Assembly: GCA_022843485.1 (NCBI GenBank)
Contig: JALHNM010000006.1
Location: 1 to 64,000 of the forward strand
Origin: Fimbriimonadaceae bacterium
GTDB lineage: Bacteria; Armatimonadota; Fimbriimonadia; Fimbriimonadales; Fimbriimonadaceae
Direction: 5' to 3'
Length of the DNA: 64,000 nucleotides
This document shows, in pieces, positions 41,950 to 50,265 of this stretch. The first letter of the stretch is position 1. Each line of letters begins with the position of its first letter. The notes under the pieces were generated by a model. That model saw nothing but the letters and a program-made list of their open reading frames with translations. It was not told the DNA's origin and ran no database searches. The translations under genes and the position numbers were made by a program.

Positions 41950-43260
41950 ATGTCCGACCGCCGCAAGACGCCGCTCCACACCAAGGTCTTCATCGGCCTG
42001 GTTCTCGGCGCGGTCCTCGGGGGCCTGTGCCAGGTGCTCCTCGCCGACGGGTCGAAGAACGCCGGTCTCAAGTGGGTCAACGACACGCTGATGACCCCAG
42101 TCGGGAACGTGTTCTTGACGATGATCTTCATGATCGTCGTCCCCCTGCTGTTCTCGGCGCTGGTGCTCGGGGTGGCCGAGATCGGGACAGCGGCCAAGGT
42201 GGGTCGGATCGGCATTCGGGCCCTGGTCTTGACGGTGGTGCTGAGCTCGATCGCCGTAGGGATCGGGGTGGCAGGGGTCAACCTTGTCCGCCCGGGCGAC
42301 GGCCTCTCCCCCGAGTCCCGCCAGGAACTCCTCGCCCAAATCGACGAGGGGGAGGCCACCAAGCGAGGGGCATTGGAGACCGCGCCCCAGGACCCACCCG
42401 TGCTGGGGATCGTGCCGCGGAACCCGCTCCTCGAAGCGACCCGGGCACTGAGCGGCGGGATCATGCCGCTCATGTTCTTCGCCCTCGTCTTCGGGATCGC
42501 GTTGAGCCAGATCGAGGCGGAGAAGGCCCTTCCTTTGCGGCAGCTGATGGAGGGCCTGTTCGCGGTGTCGCTCCGGATCATCGAGTACGCGATGGCCCTC
42601 GCCCCTCTCGGGGTCTTCGCACTCGTGTTCCGGACGGCCTCGATCCTAGGGGTGGACGCCCTCGCCGCCTTCGGCAAGTACGTCCTCCTAGTCCTCGCGG
42701 CGCTGGCCGTGCACATGTTCGTGACCTATCCGCTGGCCTTGCGGTTCGTGGCCAAAAGGAACCCGTGGCAGTTCTTCCGGCAAGTGCGGTCCGTGATCCT
42801 CACCGCCTTCGCGACGAGTTCCTCGAACGCCACGCTCCCCGTGGCGCTCAAGGTGGCGGAGGAGGAGGCCGGGATCCCGAGAGACATCGCCAACTTCGTC
42901 CTGACTGTCGGCGCTACGGCGAACCAGAACGGGACGGCACTCTTCGAAGGGATCACGATCCTGTTCCTCTGCCAGTTTTTCGGGGTGCCGATGTCGCTCG
43001 GCGACCAGTTCGCGGTGATGGGCCTGAGCATCGTCGCCGGGATCGGTACGGCGGGCGTGCCGGGCGGGGCGTGGCCGATGATCGCCTCGATCATCGTACG
43101 TTTCGGCGTGCCCGGGACGGCGATCGGGCTCGTGCTCGGGATCGACCGGATCCTCGACATGAGCCGGACGACGCTGAACGTGGTCGGCGACATGACCATC
43201 GCCGCCTGCGTCGCCACGATGGAGGGCAGGCCCATCGAGACCCCCGAAGAGGCCGCCTGA
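41950..43260 (+). CDS. Dicarboxylate/amino acid:cation symporter (DAACS family)
   Basis: 436 residues from ATG 41950; an ATG at 41941 would add three residues. Eight membrane helices with two re-entrant loops. The hairpin loops are ATSSSNATLPVALKVAEEE and GATANQNGTALFEGI. DAACS members carry glutamate, aspartate or C4-dicarboxylates with sodium or protons. The canonical NMDGTA motif has an Asp that coordinates sodium; here it is NQNGTA, so the cation coupling may differ. Otherwise the sequence and length match GltP/DctA. Confidence 0.9.
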   Translation: MSDRRKTPLHTKVFIGLVLGAVLGGLCQVLLADGSKNAGLKWVNDTLMTPVGNVFLTMIFMIVVPLLFSALVLGVAEIGTAAKVGRIGIRALVLTVVLSSIAVGIGVAGVNLVRPGDGLSPESRQELLAQIDEGEATKRGALETAPQDPPVLGIVPRNPLLEATRALSGGIMPLMFFALVFGIALSQIEAEKALPLRQLMEGLFAVSLRIIEYAMALAPLGVFALVFRTASILGVDALAAFGKYVLLVLAALAVHMFVTYPLALRFVAKRNPWQFFRQVRSVILTAFATSSSNATLPVALKVAEEEAGIPRDIANFVLTVGATANQNGTALFEGITILFLCQFFGVPMSLGDQFAVMGLSIVAGIGTAGVPGGAWPMIASIIVRFGVPGTAIGLVLGIDRILDMSRTTLNVVGDMTIAACVATMEGRPIETPEEAA

Positions 43261-43346
43261 CGCCCGCTTGCCGGTAGTGGCAAGGCCGTCCACGGGGGCC
43301 GTCGTTGCGACCTGGGGAATGGGGCCTTCTGCCACAATGGCGCTGG

Positions 43347-44273
43347 ATGCGGACGCAAGGGCCCGAGGCTTGGGTAGAGCGGTGGCGGTACGGCCGGATC
43401 GACGAGGCCGTGGCCTGGGACGCGGCCATGCGCTTCTACTTCGAGGACCGGCTCGACGCCGCGCTGCGGGCGGCCGAGGAACTCGCCGGGGCCGCGATGG
43501 GCGCCTACCTCAGCCAATACCGGGTCATCGAGGCCGAGCAAGCGACCAGGCTCGTCAGCCGGTCCTGGCGGGCGGCCGAGTGGCTCACGGTCGAATCTCC
43601 GCCGAACGAGTCCGTCCTCGATGAGCCCGCCCTCGCTGCCGAAGTGCTCGACGCCTGCGACGACGTCGCCGAGACGTTCGGTTGGCGGCACGGCCCGCAG
43701 ACCTGGGTCACGTTCCTCACCGCCGAGGTCGACGGCCCGTGGCTCCCGACCCGCCACGGCTACTGCATCGACAAGAACCGGTTCACGAAGATCTGCCTCC
43801 CAGTGGCGCTCACCGGCGACCGGGAGGAGCTGGCCGAGGCCGTCCGCCACGAGTACGCGCACGTCATGACGGGGCACCGCACGGCCGGCCGGTGCCCGCG
43901 GTGGCTGGACGAGGCCGTCGCGATGACGGCGGAACGGGCCGACCTCTCCTTCCGCGACTTTGCGACGGGCCACGCCGCCTGGCGCGGCCCGCGGGACCTC
44001 GACGCGGCCTTCCGCGAGGACCGGGAGTCGGTGGAAGGGTCGCAGGTCGTACGCCAGGCCTACCGGCAGGCCGCGGCGCTCGGGGCCACACTCGTCGGGC
44101 GAGGGGGCCCCGCCAAGCTGGGAGCCCTCCTCGACGCCTTCGCCGACAACTCGTTCCTGACCGAAGTCGCGCTGCGGTTGACGGGTCAGGACTACGCGGG
44201 TGAGGCCCTGCGCCAAGTCTACGGGCTTTCTACCGACGGGCTCTTCGCCGAGGCGCGGAAGGGGATCGATTAG
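43347..44273 (+). CDS. Gluzincin-like zinc metallopeptidase (peptidase MA-type)
   Basis: 308 residues from ATG 43347. The site RHEYAHVMTGHRTA (HExxH, near residue 176) is followed by PRWLDEAVAMTAE, whose Glu is the third zinc ligand, a gluzincin/MA-clan arrangement. The N-terminal half is helical and has no signal peptide. Substrate unknown. It converges on the spermidine synthase gene with overlapping stops (TTAG). Confidence 0.75.
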   Translation: MRTQGPEAWVERWRYGRIDEAVAWDAAMRFYFEDRLDAALRAAEELAGAAMGAYLSQYRVIEAEQATRLVSRSWRAAEWLTVESPPNESVLDEPALAAEVLDACDDVAETFGWRHGPQTWVTFLTAEVDGPWLPTRHGYCIDKNRFTKICLPVALTGDREELAEAVRHEYAHVMTGHRTAGRCPRWLDEAVAMTAERADLSFRDFATGHAAWRGPRDLDAAFREDRESVEGSQVVRQAYRQAAALGATLVGRGGPAKLGALLDAFADNSFLTEVALRLTGQDYAGEALRQVYGLSTDGLFAEARKGID

Positions 44274-46450
44274 AGCGAGCCCCGGATCGCGGTGAGCACG
44301 GGCGCGTAGTCGTCGGTCCAAGGACGGCGGCCCGGCTCGGGGAGCAGGGGCTCCCACCCCGGGGCCGTCGCGAGCCCGCGAGTGTCCTCTTCCCTCTCGG
44401 TGACGATGACCCACACCGACGCGGTCTTGCCGTCAAGGAGGTCTCCCGGGGAGAGCCCGACGTCCCGGTTCACCCAGGCCCTCAGCCCGAGGCTGGCCGT
44501 GATCGAGGCCACGACCGGGCGAAGTTCGAGGAACCGGTTCGAGACATGGACGGCCAGGATCCCCCCGGGTTCGAGGCGGCTCCGATAGAGTTCGAACGCC
44601 TCCCTGGTCAGGAGATGAACGGGGATCGAGTCGGAGGTGAACGCGTCCAGCACGAGCAGTCCGAACCGCCGCGGGGACCGGGCCAAGGTCAGCCGGGCGT
44701 CGCCGATCACGATCTCGACCGGACAGCGGGCGTCCCGCAGAAAGGAGAACCATCCCCGGTCTCGGGCGAGGGTCACGACGTAGGGGTCGATCTCGTACAC
44801 GGTGAGCCTCTGGCCGGGGCGGCCGTAAGCCACCAGGGAGCCGACGCCGAGGCCGACCAAGCCCACTTCACGGGGCGGCCCGGTCTCGGCGAGCCGCTCG
44901 AACACCTGCCCGATCGGCCCCGTGGGGTGGTAGTAGGCGAGCGGGGTGCGGCGCCGCGCCTCGTCGGTCCACTGGCGCCCGTGCATCGTGTCCCCATGGA
45001 GGAGCGAGTGCATCGTGCCGTCGTCGTTCCTTTTGACCCGGTGGACCCCGAAAAAGCTGCGGCCGACCTCTAGCAGTCCCCAATCGGAGGGCAACCCGAA
45101 CGAGACCGTGACCGAATAGACGGCGGCAAGGGACAACGCGAGCCGAGGGGGCCGAGCGAGCGCGAGCAGAGCCAGCGCCCCCGGGATGCCAAGGCCCAAC
45201 GCGGTGCGAAGCGGGCCCGACTCGACCCCGGAGACCTGGAACGCGAAGAGGAGCGCCGCGGTCGCCACCGCAATCCCGAGGGGCACGAGGGCGTCCCACC
45301 GATCCGCGGGGCCCGAGCGCGGCCCAGGCGCGAGAAGGAGGCACGCAAGGCCCAGCCCGATCGGGTACTCGAGCACGGTCGGGAATACGAGCGGGGCGAC
45401 GAGGGCGTTGAACGCGCCCCCGAGCATCCCGCCGAACGAGAGCCACAGATAGAACTCGGTCAGGCGCCCCGACGGCGGTCGCAAGGAGGCAAGGCGGAGG
45501 TGCAGCGCCAGGGCGAGGCCCGTGAACACGGCGAGGTGAAGGGCAGCCACGGCGAACAACGGCTTGGTCGTCCCCGTCAGCAGCACACCCCCCAACGCCA
45601 CGACGAGGAACGGCACGGCCCGTGCCACAGCCACCGGGCCCACTAGGGTGCGACGGGCGAACGCCGCGACGAACGTGAGCAGGTACAGCGCCAGGGGCAC
45701 GACCCAGAGCAAGGGGACCGGGGTGAGGTCGGTCGTGAAGTAGGTCGTGACCGACATGAGCAGGCTGCTGGGAACCGCGGCGAGAGCTACCCAAAGCAGG
45801 CGCTCACGGGCCGAGCCCGACTCGGTCGAAGCGGGCGGGGGTTCCTCGGTCGGGATCGGCCGCCGCGCGACGGCCAGGCCACAGAGAGCCATGAGGACGC
45901 CCACCGCCGCCGCCCCGAAGGTCACAAGGTTCGCCTGCTCAGCGAGCGTCAACCGGGGCTCGACGACGAACGGGTAAGCGAGGAGCCCAAGGAGCGACCC
46001 GAGGTTACTGGAGGCATAAAGGAAGTAGGGGTCGCCGCCGTCGCGGTCGCCCGTCAGCGCGAACCACCGTTGCAGCAGGGGCGACCCGGCCGCGAGCACG
46101 AAGAAGAGCGGCCCCGCCGCCAGCCCAAGCGTCGCCAGAACGGACAGGACGGACACCTCGCCCCGCTCCGCCCCACCGATGAGTCGCACCGTCAAGGGGG
46201 CGCACGCGAGTACCCCACCGGCGAAGAGCCCGACATGGAGCCACGGCTGGACGCGAGGACCGAACCGCCTCAGGCTGAAGTGGGCGTAGGCGTAGCCCGC
46301 GAGCAAGAGCACCTGGAAGAACAGGAGGCTCGTCGTCCAGACCGCCGGCGCACCGCCGAACGCAGGCAACATCATCCGCCCGACGATCGGTTGGATCACG
46401 AACAGGAGCGCCGAGCTCGCGAAGATCGTCAGGGTGAAGAGCGGGCGCAC
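44270..46450 (-). CDS. Membrane-fused spermidine synthase-like protein
   Basis: 726 residues from GTG 46450. The N-terminal two-thirds has about thirteen hydrophobic segments (MRPLFTLTIFASSALLFVIQ, ..). The C-terminal ~230 residues hold a class I methyltransferase-like polyamine aminopropyltransferase domain: VGLVGLGVGSLVAYG, TVYEIDPYVVTLARD, VEIVIGDARLTLA, LLVLDAFTSDSIPVHLLT and LAVHVSNRFLEL. The fused architecture is widespread in bacteria, and its reaction is unproven because the substrate-binding residues of true SpeE are partly absent. It lies convergent to the peptidase gene. Confidence 0.9.
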   Translation of the reverse strand: MRPLFTLTIFASSALLFVIQPIVGRMMLPAFGGAPAVWTTSLLFFQVLLLAGYAYAHFSLRRFGPRVQPWLHVGLFAGGVLACAPLTVRLIGGAERGEVSVLSVLATLGLAAGPLFFVLAAGSPLLQRWFALTGDRDGGDPYFLYASSNLGSLLGLLAYPFVVEPRLTLAEQANLVTFGAAAVGVLMALCGLAVARRPIPTEEPPPASTESGSARERLLWVALAAVPSSLLMSVTTYFTTDLTPVPLLWVVPLALYLLTFVAAFARRTLVGPVAVARAVPFLVVALGGVLLTGTTKPLFAVAALHLAVFTGLALALHLRLASLRPPSGRLTEFYLWLSFGGMLGGAFNALVAPLVFPTVLEYPIGLGLACLLLAPGPRSGPADRWDALVPLGIAVATAALLFAFQVSGVESGPLRTALGLGIPGALALLALARPPRLALSLAAVYSVTVSFGLPSDWGLLEVGRSFFGVHRVKRNDDGTMHSLLHGDTMHGRQWTDEARRRTPLAYYHPTGPIGQVFERLAETGPPREVGLVGLGVGSLVAYGRPGQRLTVYEIDPYVVTLARDRGWFSFLRDARCPVEIVIGDARLTLARSPRRFGLLVLDAFTSDSIPVHLLTREAFELYRSRLEPGGILAVHVSNRFLELRPVVASITASLGLRAWVNRDVGLSPGDLLDGKTASVWVIVTEREEDTRGLATAPGWEPLLPEPGRRPWTDDYAPVLTAIRGSL

Positions 46451-46525
46451 CGGGCCGCCATCTTACACACTCCGTCGCCGAGGTGGCCCGGGGCAAGGGG
46501 CCGGAAGCGGCCATAATCCGGAGCC

Positions 46526-46669
46526 GTGAACCGGCCGGCGCCGAAGAGCCCCTGGCGGGTGCTCGTACCGCTCCTGCTGCTCGTCGCGACGGCGCTCCTC
46601 TTCTGGGCCCTGCCGCGGCAATGGGAGCGCGACCCGGTGCACGTCGAGTTCGAGGGTTCAGTCCGATGA
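46526..46669 (+). CDS. 47-residue membrane protein coupled to ychF
   Basis: GTG 46526 to TGA 46667-46669. The sequence is short, basic at the N-terminus (VNRPAPKSPWR), then a single membrane helix (VLVPLLLLVATALLFWALP) and a charged tail (RQWERDPVHVEFEGSVR). The stop overlaps the ychF ATG by 4 bases (ATGA), which makes translation real and coupled. It is N-in/C-out by the positive-inside rule. No known family. Too short for most automated gene callers. Confidence 0.7.
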   Translation: MNRPAPKSPWRVLVPLLLLVATALLFWALPRQWERDPVHVEFEGSVR

Positions 46670-47724
46670 AAGTCGCGGTCGTGGGGTTCAGTCAGGCGGG
46701 GAAGAGCACGCTCTACCGGGCCGCAGCACAAGGTCAAGCCAAGGGTGAGGTCACGGCCGTGCCCGTGCCCGACGAGCGGTTCGACACGATCGTCCAGCAA
46801 GTGCAGCCGAAGAAGGCGACTCCGGCCACCGTCATCCTCCAGGACGGCCTCGACCCGGTCGCCGGCGGGAGCGGCAAGATGTTCAGCCAGCGCTTCCTAG
46901 ACGAGGCGCGCAAGGCGGACCTGCTCCTCCACGTCGTCCGCGCCTTCGACAGCCCGATGGCGCCCTACCACGACACGATCGACCCCGCCCGCGACCAAGA
47001 GGCGGTCGAAGTCGAGATGATCCTGACCGACCTTCAGATCCTCGAGAACCGGCTCGAGCGCCTCGCCAAGTCGCAGAACGTCAAGACCAGCGGTCACCCG
47101 GACTACCTGGAGAAGGCGCTCTTCGAGCGGATCAAGGAGCCCCTCGAGAGCGGGACCCCGATCCGGGCGATGGACCTCGACGAGGAGGAGCAGAAGGTCG
47201 TCAAGAACTACCAGTTCCTGAGCGCCAAGGAGACCGTCGTGGCCTTCAACGTGGACGAGGCCCACGCCTCGGCCCCGCCCGCTCACGTCGCGGATCGAGT
47301 CGCCGTTCTCACCGCCGGGGGCACGCAGGCGTTCGCGGTCTGCGCGACGATCGAAGAGGAGATCGCAGGGCTCGACGCCGCGGACCAGCCGGAGTTCCTC
47401 GAGTCGCTCGGACTGACGGAGCCCGCGAGCCACCGACTTGTCCGCGCCGTCTACGACGCGCTCGGGCTGATCACCTTCTTCACGGCGGGCGAGAACGACA
47501 CCCGGGCCTGGCCGCTCCGCCGAGGCTCCAGCGCCCTCAAGGCGGCGGCCACGATCCACAACGACATCGCCAAGGGCTTTATCCGGGCCGAGGTCGTCGC
47601 GTACGGGGACTACCTCGAGGCCGGCTCGCTCGATGCGGCGTACAAGGCGAGCAAGATGCGCCTCGAGGGCAAGGAGTACGTGGTCGCCGACGGGGACTTG
47701 CTCCACATCCGCAACAAGAGCTGA
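46666..47724 (+). CDS. ychF: YchF-type GTPase/ATPase (Obg family)
   Basis: 352 residues. P-loop VVGFSQAGKSTLY at residues 4-16 (usual YchF is GLPNVGKST), the specificity motif NVDEA in place of NKxD, consistent with ATP preference, and the C-terminal TGS-like region with ITFFTAGENDTRAWPLRRGSSA and EYVVADGDLLHI. YchF proteins are linked to translation and oxidative stress control. Slightly shorter than the 363-residue E. coli protein, and its P-loop is atypical. It overlaps the small membrane protein gene. Confidence 0.9.
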   Translation: MKVAVVGFSQAGKSTLYRAAAQGQAKGEVTAVPVPDERFDTIVQQVQPKKATPATVILQDGLDPVAGGSGKMFSQRFLDEARKADLLLHVVRAFDSPMAPYHDTIDPARDQEAVEVEMILTDLQILENRLERLAKSQNVKTSGHPDYLEKALFERIKEPLESGTPIRAMDLDEEEQKVVKNYQFLSAKETVVAFNVDEAHASAPPAHVADRVAVLTAGGTQAFAVCATIEEEIAGLDAADQPEFLESLGLTEPASHRLVRAVYDALGLITFFTAGENDTRAWPLRRGSSALKAAATIHNDIAKGFIRAEVVAYGDYLEAGSLDAAYKASKMRLEGKEYVVADGDLLHIRNKS

Positions 47725-47753
47725 CGAGGGCTTCCGGCGCAAAGCGAACCTCG

Positions 47754-48329
47754 TCAGGTGGTGAACCGGTACGCCGGGCCCGCTTCCCAGGCTTCCCGCT
47801 CGAGCGCGAGCAGCACCTCGTCGCGGAAGGCCCCGCGCTTCCAGTACCGCTTCGGCCAGCGCCCGACCTCGCGGTAGCCCGCCTTCTCACTCATCCGCCG
47901 GCTCCGCTCGTTTCCTTCAAGGTAGGCGGAGCACAAGAGCCGTAACCCCAGCACGTCGAAGCAGTACGCCGCCCGCACCAGGGAAGAGTCGGTGCCGTAG
48001 CCCCGGCCCCAGAGCCCCTTCTCGCCGATGTAGCTGCCCGTGTGGGCGACCCCGTTGGCGTAGTCGATGTGGTGGATCCCGCTCGTGCCGATGTGGGCGC
48101 CGTCGAGGGTCTCGATCGCGAACACGACGTTGGTCGCGCCCATCCGGCTCGACTCCGCCGCGGTCGCCTCGAGCCATTCGCGCTCGGCACCGCGGGCCAT
48201 CGGAGTGTCGCCGATCAGGAGCCAGCCGGTCACCTCGGGGTCGTTCACCCAGCGCAGGGCGTTCTCAAGGTGCCGCTCGGCGTCGAGCGGTACCAGCCGG
48301 ACCAAGTCGCCCTCCCAACCGTGCGCCAT
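47754..48329 (-). CDS. GNAT-family N-acetyltransferase
   Basis: 191 residues from ATG 48329. The acetyl-CoA binding loop is GLWGRGYGTDSSLVRAA, and the order of strands (LVRLVPLDAERHL, VVFAIETLDGAHIGTSGIH, RLLCSAYLEGNERSRRMSEKAG, each quoted in part) matches RimJ/RimL-like acetyltransferases of the GNAT superfamily. The substrate, probably a protein N-terminus or small molecule, is unknown. Convergent to ychF. Confidence 0.9.
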   Translation of the reverse strand: MAHGWEGDLVRLVPLDAERHLENALRWVNDPEVTGWLLIGDTPMARGAEREWLEATAAESSRMGATNVVFAIETLDGAHIGTSGIHHIDYANGVAHTGSYIGEKGLWGRGYGTDSSLVRAAYCFDVLGLRLLCSAYLEGNERSRRMSEKAGYREVGRWPKRYWKRGAFRDEVLLALEREAWEAGPAYRFTT

Positions 48330-48557
48330 ACGAACACTAAAGGGCGCGTCCGCCCAGGCTCCTTGTCCCACTCGCGTCGAGTTCGTTGCCCAGCTTGCTT
48401 CTGGCCCGAAGACGATGATCGGCCGTCTGGCCGACGCTATCGTTGGTGTCGCTGACTACGAACCGGAGCCCCATGGGGCGGATCATGTCCTCGCCACGGT
48501 CTGATAGGTAGGTCCGTATCCGATCGGCCGCTTTGGCCGTCGCCCTCGGTCGACAAT

Positions 48558-48601
48558 AAAAAAGGCCCGCTCGGACGGAGAGGACAGATCCGAACAGGCC
48601 T
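48558..48601 (-). terminator. Intrinsic terminator (second of two)
   Basis: On the minus strand AGGCCTGTTCGGA pairs with TCCGAGCGGGCCT (13 positions, with G-U pairs) and is followed by TTTTTATT. The GNAT gene starts about 230 bases further on. Confidence 0.75.
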
Positions 48602-48751
48602 AACTTGCTTGCGTTGTGGTTCTCACCGCCGGTGCCCGGTAGTCAAGCCGACCCGGTACCCGAAGGCTTATGTACTCCAGTGATCGGCAGACTTCGCCGG
48701 AACTGAAGGCCTGATAGAGCCACGTTTCTCCTGAAGACGTCGAATGCGGGC

Positions 48752-48794
48752 AAAAAAGTGGCCGAGCCGATGGTATGACCCTCGTGCTCGGCAC
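48752..48794 (-). terminator. Intrinsic terminator (first of two), downstream of lpxB
   Basis: On the minus strand GTGCCGAGC pairs with GCTCGGCCAC (one bulge) around an 18-base loop, followed by TTTTTT. It is 158 bases past the lpxB stop, and can end either the lpxB operon or a short RNA beginning near 48888. Confidence 0.75.
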
Positions 48795-48951
48795 CATACT
48801 CGCTTGTTCTCTCTTGCTTCGCCTGACTTCTCGGAGCGGCTCACTTTCCTCGATTCTTCGAGGGGGCCACTCTCTTCTCAGGAGGATCGTAGATAGTGAC
48901 AGCACGAGGGGTCGTTTACGTTCCCTTAACTGGGACCTCCAGGACTTTTTT

Positions 48952-50265
48952 TCACGGTCTCGTCAATCGGCGGGCCAAGTCGGCGGTTTGACGGAAGCAC
49001 TCGGGGCCGCCAAGGTCCAGTGCGAGCTCCCTGAACCCTGCGAGTTGCGCCTCGCGTTCGGACCCGTCGACGAGAAGCGGGCTGAGTTCGGCCTCGATGC
49101 GGTCCGAGGTCGCCTCCCACTGGAGCAGTTCCGGGACGAGGGGGCGTCGCAAGAGGATGTTGGGCAGGCTCACGTACTCGAACCGGGGCTTGCGCAGGCG
49201 GAACTCGAGCTCCATGAGCTTCGAGCCCCGGTAGACGACGACCGTCGGGCACCCGCAGAGTGCGGCCTCGAGGGTCGCCGTGCCGCTGCAGACGACCGCC
49301 GCGCGGGCGGCCTTCAGAGCGGGCGCGGCCCCGTCGTACGCCTGGGCCGGGGGCCCGCCCGCCCGGTGCCAGGCCTCGAGGAGCGCGGTTCCGTCCAGGG
49401 TCGGGGCGACGGCGAAGTGGACAGGACCCCCGGTCCGCTGCACTGCCGGCAGGATCACTTCGAGGTTGCGCAGGACCTCGTGCTCCCGGCTCCCGGGAAG
49501 CACCGCCACCCCCGTGCGCTCTGGTGGGTCGGGGACGCGGGCCACCATCGCCTGTAGCGGGTGCCCGAAGAAGTGGGCGTCCGCGCCGGCGGCCCGGAGG
49601 AGGTCGCGGCTCCATGGGAACGGAGTCACGATCGCGTCCGTGACAGCCGGGAGGTCCGCCCCCTGCTTGTCCCTTCGCCAAGACCCGGGGGGACTGAAGT
49701 AGAGCACCCGCCACGCACGGCGCTTGGCCTCGCGGGCGAGTCTAACGTTCACGTACCCGAAGTCGATCGGGACGAACAGCCCGGGCGTTCCGGACCGAAG
49801 CTCCCGGAGGGCCCGGTGGTAGCCGCCCCAAACCCGAGGCACGACCTTGAGCGACTCGAGGATCCCGATCGCACCCCAGGGCGACGAATCGGCGATGAGC
49901 CGTATCCCCGCGTCGCGCGACCGTCTCGCGCCGACGCCGACGGCCCCCGTGTCGTCTGCCCCCCAGAGCGGGCCGTGACCGCACCGACTGGCCGCGGCCA
50001 GCGCCGCTTCGGCCTCCGCAAGCGTCTGCGCACCCTCGACCACCGGCAAGAACTCCGGGTGCCAGGCCCGGAGTCCCGCTCGCAGGTCGTCGATCCCAGG
50101 CTCACCGTCCCCCTCGACGTAGCCCCGAGCGTCGGCGACGCAACCCTCCACGAGCTTTCTGGCGACCTCGTCGGGGTCGATGACGCCCTCCGCCACGAAG
50201 GCCCGGGCGAGCTCGGCCGCGTAGGCGTCCCCGCTCGCCTCGCCCGCCGAGAAGAAGACCCTCAC
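48952..50265 (-). CDS. lpxB: Lipid-A-disaccharide synthase-like (LpxB) protein
   Basis: 437 residues. GT19 landmarks: FFSAGEASGDAYAAELARAF at the N-terminus, WRVLYFSPPGSW, FFGHPLQAM, VAVLPGSREHEVLRNLEVI and CSGTATLEAALCGCPTVVVYR near residue 335. LpxB joins UDP-diacylglucosamine and lipid X in lipid A synthesis, supporting a diderm envelope. The region between residues ~25 and ~95 (rich in Ala, Glu and Asp) is not part of standard LpxB, and the motif VSPSVWAW reads FSPPGSW. It overlaps the downstream-oriented gene at 50262 by 4 bases. The acceptor may differ from E. coli lipid A. Confidence 0.8.
   Translation of the reverse strand: MRVFFSAGEASGDAYAAELARAFVAEGVIDPDEVARKLVEGCVADARGYVEGDGEPGIDDLRAGLRAWHPEFLPVVEGAQTLAEAEAALAAASRCGHGPLWGADDTGAVGVGARRSRDAGIRLIADSSPWGAIGILESLKVVPRVWGGYHRALRELRSGTPGLFVPIDFGYVNVRLAREAKRRAWRVLYFSPPGSWRRDKQGADLPAVTDAIVTPFPWSRDLLRAAGADAHFFGHPLQAMVARVPDPPERTGVAVLPGSREHEVLRNLEVILPAVQRTGGPVHFAVAPTLDGTALLEAWHRAGGPPAQAYDGAAPALKAARAAVVCSGTATLEAALCGCPTVVVYRGSKLMELEFRLRKPRFEYVSLPNILLRRPLVPELLQWEATSDRIEAELSPLLVDGSEREAQLAGFRELALDLGGPECFRQTADLARRLTRP

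Larger units (their letters stand above)
48330..48951. other. Lower-GC intergenic region with candidate small RNA(s) on the minus strand
   Basis: About 620 bases without a recognisable protein gene. On the minus strand two strong hairpin-plus-U-tract terminators occur in sequence (48752-48794 and 48558-48601), too far apart to end the same transcript. Between lpxB and the first terminator the minus strand has a possible RNA from about 48888 to 48752, with AGTGGCC near its start pairing GGCCACT at its end and an internal CCTCGA-AGAA-TCGAGG hairpin. A second RNA would run from about 48745 to 48558. A 101-codon minus-strand open frame lies here but has no recognised family. Expression is not shown. 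Confidence 0.4.

Noticed and set aside
48600-48905. 101-codon minus-strand open frame in the lpxB-GNAT gap
   Set aside because: No signal peptide, no family motif, unusual residue composition and it crosses a terminator hairpin at 48752-48794. A GTG at 48727 with an AGGAG before it would give only 26 codons. Small RNA seems a better explanation.
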